64,000 nt of DNA from Dehalococcoidia bacterium (lineage in GTDB: Bacteria; Chloroflexota; Dehalococcoidia; Lucifugimonadales; Lucifugimonadaceae). The notes below the pieces were generated by a model. That model worked only from the letters and a program-made list of their open reading frames with translations. It did not search any database and had not been told where the DNA came from. Position 1 is the first letter of the stretch; every line of letters starts with the position of its first letter. The stretch spans positions 60,328 through 124,327 of the forward strand of contig JAAZYI010000020.1 in assembly GCA_014239735.1 (NCBI GenBank), read 5' to 3'. Positions 61,244 through 64,000 of the stretch are shown piece after piece. Both the position numbers and the translations under genes were made by a program.

Positions 61244-61328
61244 ATGTATAATTCTACTTCATGCAAATCTATTGTAGAAGTTGTTTGCAAAATCTTCCTT
61301 TGAGTTTAAGATATTGTTTAGTACTTTT

Positions 61329-61404
<76 letters not shown>

Positions 61405-61425
61405 TACTTTCGACTTAAAAATAAT

Positions 61426-62535
61426 TTATTTAATGGGACTAAATCTTCGCTGCTTTTCTAGAGCTAATCTATTTTTTCCTTCATAAAAATATTTATTAGA
61501 AATTAAATCTGTCTTAAATCCATATATATTTTTTAATTCTTCATTTGAAGCACCTGACATAGCAAATAATACAGCTGATGTTTTTCTTAGATCAATTGAA
61601 GAAAAATGAATATTTAACTTAGAAGAAATACGTTTCCATGAATTCTCAATAGATGATTTAGTTAATTTTTTATAATCCTGATTAACAAATAATGGAGCTT
61701 CCTGATCTATCCTAGATTCTAAGTAAGTGTTTAATTGCAATTGGGCTGATTTATTTAAAGCAACCCTTCTGTCGCCATGTTTACCGTTAATTTTTATTAA
61801 ATCATCTTGATAATCCATTTTATTTAATTGGATCAATTCATTTTGCCTAATTCCAGTATGAATCATTATAAAATAAATTGCTTTAATCCTCATATGAATT
61901 AACGAATTTCTCCATATATTTTCGTTTAAAATAAAGTCAGAAATCTTATTGAGAGCTTCTGATTCTATTATTTTTATTTCATCAAAATCTTTAGTTAATA
62001 TGCTTTTAATGTTTTTAGTTATATTCAGGCCCAAATTATGTGAATTATTTCTATATTCTTCCCATTTTTTTAATTGATTTATGTAGGTTTCTATAGAACT
62101 TGATGCCCTTTTTTTACCATTAGATTTCGGCTCATTGATTAATTTGTGTATGAAGTTTTCAAATGCAGCTCTAATCTCTTCTTTTGAGAGTTGGAGTAAT
62201 ATGCTCATCTTTGTATTGAATTGCTCTGAAAGTGTCTTATCTCCTGAATCTAACTCAAAATTATATTTTTTCGCTGCTACATTAAGATGAGTAAATCTGG
62301 TGGGGCATCCTTGGCAAGGTTTAATTGGGCAATTACTACCTTTGTATTTATTGAAAATATAATCCGACCACTTAACCATGATATGATGCTCATTCATTAC
62401 TTCATTTTTATTGGCAATTAGATGAAAATAAAACAGAATATCATGCCTAGGAGGTACAATAATTTCATTAATATTTTGATCCCTCAGGAAATTCTTTTCT
62501 ATTTTATTTAATTTGTATTCTCTTATTTTTTGCAT
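61426..62535 (-). CDS. Tyrosine recombinase/phage integrase-family protein with degenerate catalytic residues
   Basis: HTGIRQNELIQL, KHGDRRVAL, SSIDLRKTSAVLFAMSGASNEELKNIYGFKT, NKYFYEGKNRLAL; N-terminal CPIKPCQGCP cluster; next to tRNA-Met. Confidence 0.8.
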   Translation of the reverse strand: MQKIREYKLNKIEKNFLRDQNINEIIVPPRHDILFYFHLIANKNEVMNEHHIMVKWSDYIFNKYKGSNCPIKPCQGCPTRFTHLNVAAKKYNFELDSGDKTLSEQFNTKMSILLQLSKEEIRAAFENFIHKLINEPKSNGKKRASSSIETYINQLKKWEEYRNNSHNLGLNITKNIKSILTKDFDEIKIIESEALNKISDFILNENIWRNSLIHMRIKAIYFIMIHTGIRQNELIQLNKMDYQDDLIKINGKHGDRRVALNKSAQLQLNTYLESRIDQEAPLFVNQDYKKLTKSSIENSWKRISSKLNIHFSSIDLRKTSAVLFAMSGASNEELKNIYGFKTDLISNKYFYEGKNRLALEKQRRFSPIK

Positions 62536-62756
62536 CCAGTAATATTTTTTTTAAATTTATCTTAAAAAAAGCATGTTAAAGGAAATTTATATCTTTTTAT
62601 TAATTTTGTAAATTAGCTTTAATATGAATATATATGTTACTTGGAATTTAATAATTGCCTTAAAAAAATACATATAACTTTTTTGAAAAAGTTTATAGTT
62701 TTAGCAAATGCATTTTTTTTGAATTAAAATTAACTAATATAAATCAGGAGGTTTTT

Positions 62757-64000
62757 ATGTTAAAAAGAAAAATTTGGTTACTCTTGACTTCACTTGCTGT
62801 CCTTTCAGTCACATTTATTTCTTGTGCTACTGAGACAATTAAAGAAGTTGAGGTTATAAAAGAAGTACCTGGCCAAACTGTGGTCAAAGAAGTTGAGGTT
62901 ATAAAAGAAGTGCCTGGCGAAACTGTAGTTAAAGAAGTTGAAGTTGAAGTTGTAAAAGAAGTTGAAAAAATTATTACAGTAGCACCTACACCTATACCTG
63001 GTGGGGGCACAGCTATTTCAGTTGATATGTCTGATTTTGTGTTCAGTTCAAATGAGCCTAATCCAGTCTACGGAGGAACCGTTAGAATGACATTTGGTGT
63101 AAGTGTTAAGCACACTGATCATCATCAGATGCCTGTGGCACAAGGTGCAGGCCCTCACAACTTTACTGTAATGTATAACGGTTTAATTAGAATGAATCCA
63201 AATGATGGTATGCAGACTATAATGCCTGATTTAGCTGATAAATGGGAAATATCTGCAGATGGAACGATTTATAAATTTCATTTAAGAGAAGGTGTGAAAT
63301 GGCATGATGGATCTATGTTAAAAGTAGAGGATGTAGTTGCTACTTTTGAAAGAATTGTAAATCCGCCAGACCACATAGCTATAGGAATTCAATCGTTGTT
63401 TACTGAGATTGATTCCATTGAGGATGCTGGGGATAATTGGGTTCAATTTAATTTAAAAAGGGCTAGTGCTCACCAATTTAATGCTTTTACTATGTTGAAT
63501 GCGACAATTCTGCCAAAGAAATGTTTAGAAGAAAACAATTTTGATGTTAGAGAAGTTGTATGTCCAGGAACTGGTCCATTTAAATTTGTGGAGTATATTC
63601 CAGGTGAATACATGACTTTTGAAAAGAATGAGGATTATTGGAACCCAGCACTTCCATATGTTGATGGAATAAAAATGATTCATGCAGGAGGAACAGCTAG
63701 AGGTGTAAATGTTATTACAGATGTTGCTGACTTTGCTTGGAATACTTCCGAGGATGGTTACGCTCAAGCTCAAGCTGAGCCAAATGTTAATTCAAAAAGA
63801 ATGCCAAACACAGGGAGTAATTATTTTGGATGGAATAATGCTGTTGCACCATTCAATGACAAAAGAGTTAGAAAGGCTTTTCATTTAGTTGTAAATCCAC
63901 ACAACTTCACAAAGGTTTCTTTAGGTTCTACTAAGCCAAGCAGATGGATACCAACTCTTGCTGAAGGAGCCACTCCTACAGAAGAATTTTATAATCTTGC
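62757..64000 (+). CDS. Extracellular solute-binding lipoprotein, peptide/nickel ABC transporter family 5 (3' truncated by window edge; not in ORF track)
   Basis: AGGAGG at 62746-62751; lipobox FISCATE; MPDLADKWEISADGTIYKFHLREGVKWHDGSMLKVEDVVATFERIVNPP; PGTGPFKFVEYIPGEYMTFEKNEDYWNPALPYVDGI. Confidence 0.93.
   Translation, partial: MLKRKIWLLLTSLAVLSVTFISCATETIKEVEVIKEVPGQTVVKEVEVIKEVPGETVVKEVEVEVVKEVEKIITVAPTPIPGGGTAISVDMSDFVFSSNEPNPVYGGTVRMTFGVSVKHTDHHQMPVAQGAGPHNFTVMYNGLIRMNPNDGMQTIMPDLADKWEISADGTIYKFHLREGVKWHDGSMLKVEDVVATFERIVNPPDHIAIGIQSLFTEIDSIEDAGDNWVQFNLKRASAHQFNAFTMLNATILPKKCLEENNFDVREVVCPGTGPFKFVEYIPGEYMTFEKNEDYWNPALPYVDGIKMIHAGGTARGVNVITDVADFAWNTSEDGYAQAQAEPNVNSKRMPNTGSNYFGWNNAVAPFNDKRVRKAFHLVVNPHNFTKVSLGSTKPSRWIPTLAEGATPTEEFYNL
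62847..62966 (+). repeat. Direct repeats encoding an (E)VEVIKEVPGxTVVK linker
   Basis: 'gaagttgaggttataaaagaagt[a/g]cctggc[c/g]aaactgt[g/a]gt[c/t]aaa' occurs twice, then a degenerate gaagttgaagttgaagttgtaaaagaagttgaa tail. Confidence 0.85.

Noticed and set aside
62744-63010. Minus-strand ORF (MPPPGIGVGATVIIFSTSFTTSTSTSLTT...)
   Set aside because: Antisense of the KEVEV repeat linker of the plus-strand lipoprotein; Ser/Thr pattern is an artefact of the repeat.

Overview
AT-rich, densely packed bacterial chromosome segment that is mostly housekeeping. Contents in order: pyrimidine genes (pyrC-carA-carB, later pyrF); modAB; a complete F1Fo ATP synthase operon; rex; hspR-grpE-dnaK; pyruvate kinase; RNase P RNA (rnpB); three enolase-superfamily genes; aconitase; gpmA; ispH; prs; secA; valS; a CoA cluster (coaBC-coaX-nnr-acpS); folD; PDH E1a/E1b/E2; a long ThyX; a TPP riboswitch with a thiXYZ-like ABC transporter; mocA/xdhC; elongator tRNA-Met; a tyrosine recombinase; and a truncated family-5 solute-binding lipoprotein. 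HspR, the many enolase-superfamily genes and the 'EVEVIKEVPG' linker after the lipobox fit a marine Chloroflexota (SAR202/Dehalococcoidia-like) origin, but this is inference. No CRISPR array, prophage or classical defence island was seen. The most notable observations are: (1) two otherwise intact genes (PDH E2 and ThiY) each interrupted by one in-frame TAA, both followed by TCA; (2) two full-length recombinases, one serine and one tyrosine type, that appear to have lost catalytic residues, the serine one carrying the rnpB promoter in its 3' end; (3) a 42-aa Cys-rich zinc-ribbon ORF missing from the ORF track; (4) a TPP riboswitch whose 3' strand carries the ribosome-binding site of a TTG-start thiZ; (5) a His/Cys-rich insert in ATP synthase subunit a and a truncated epsilon subunit; (6) convergent genes that interlock their stop codons in 4 nt.
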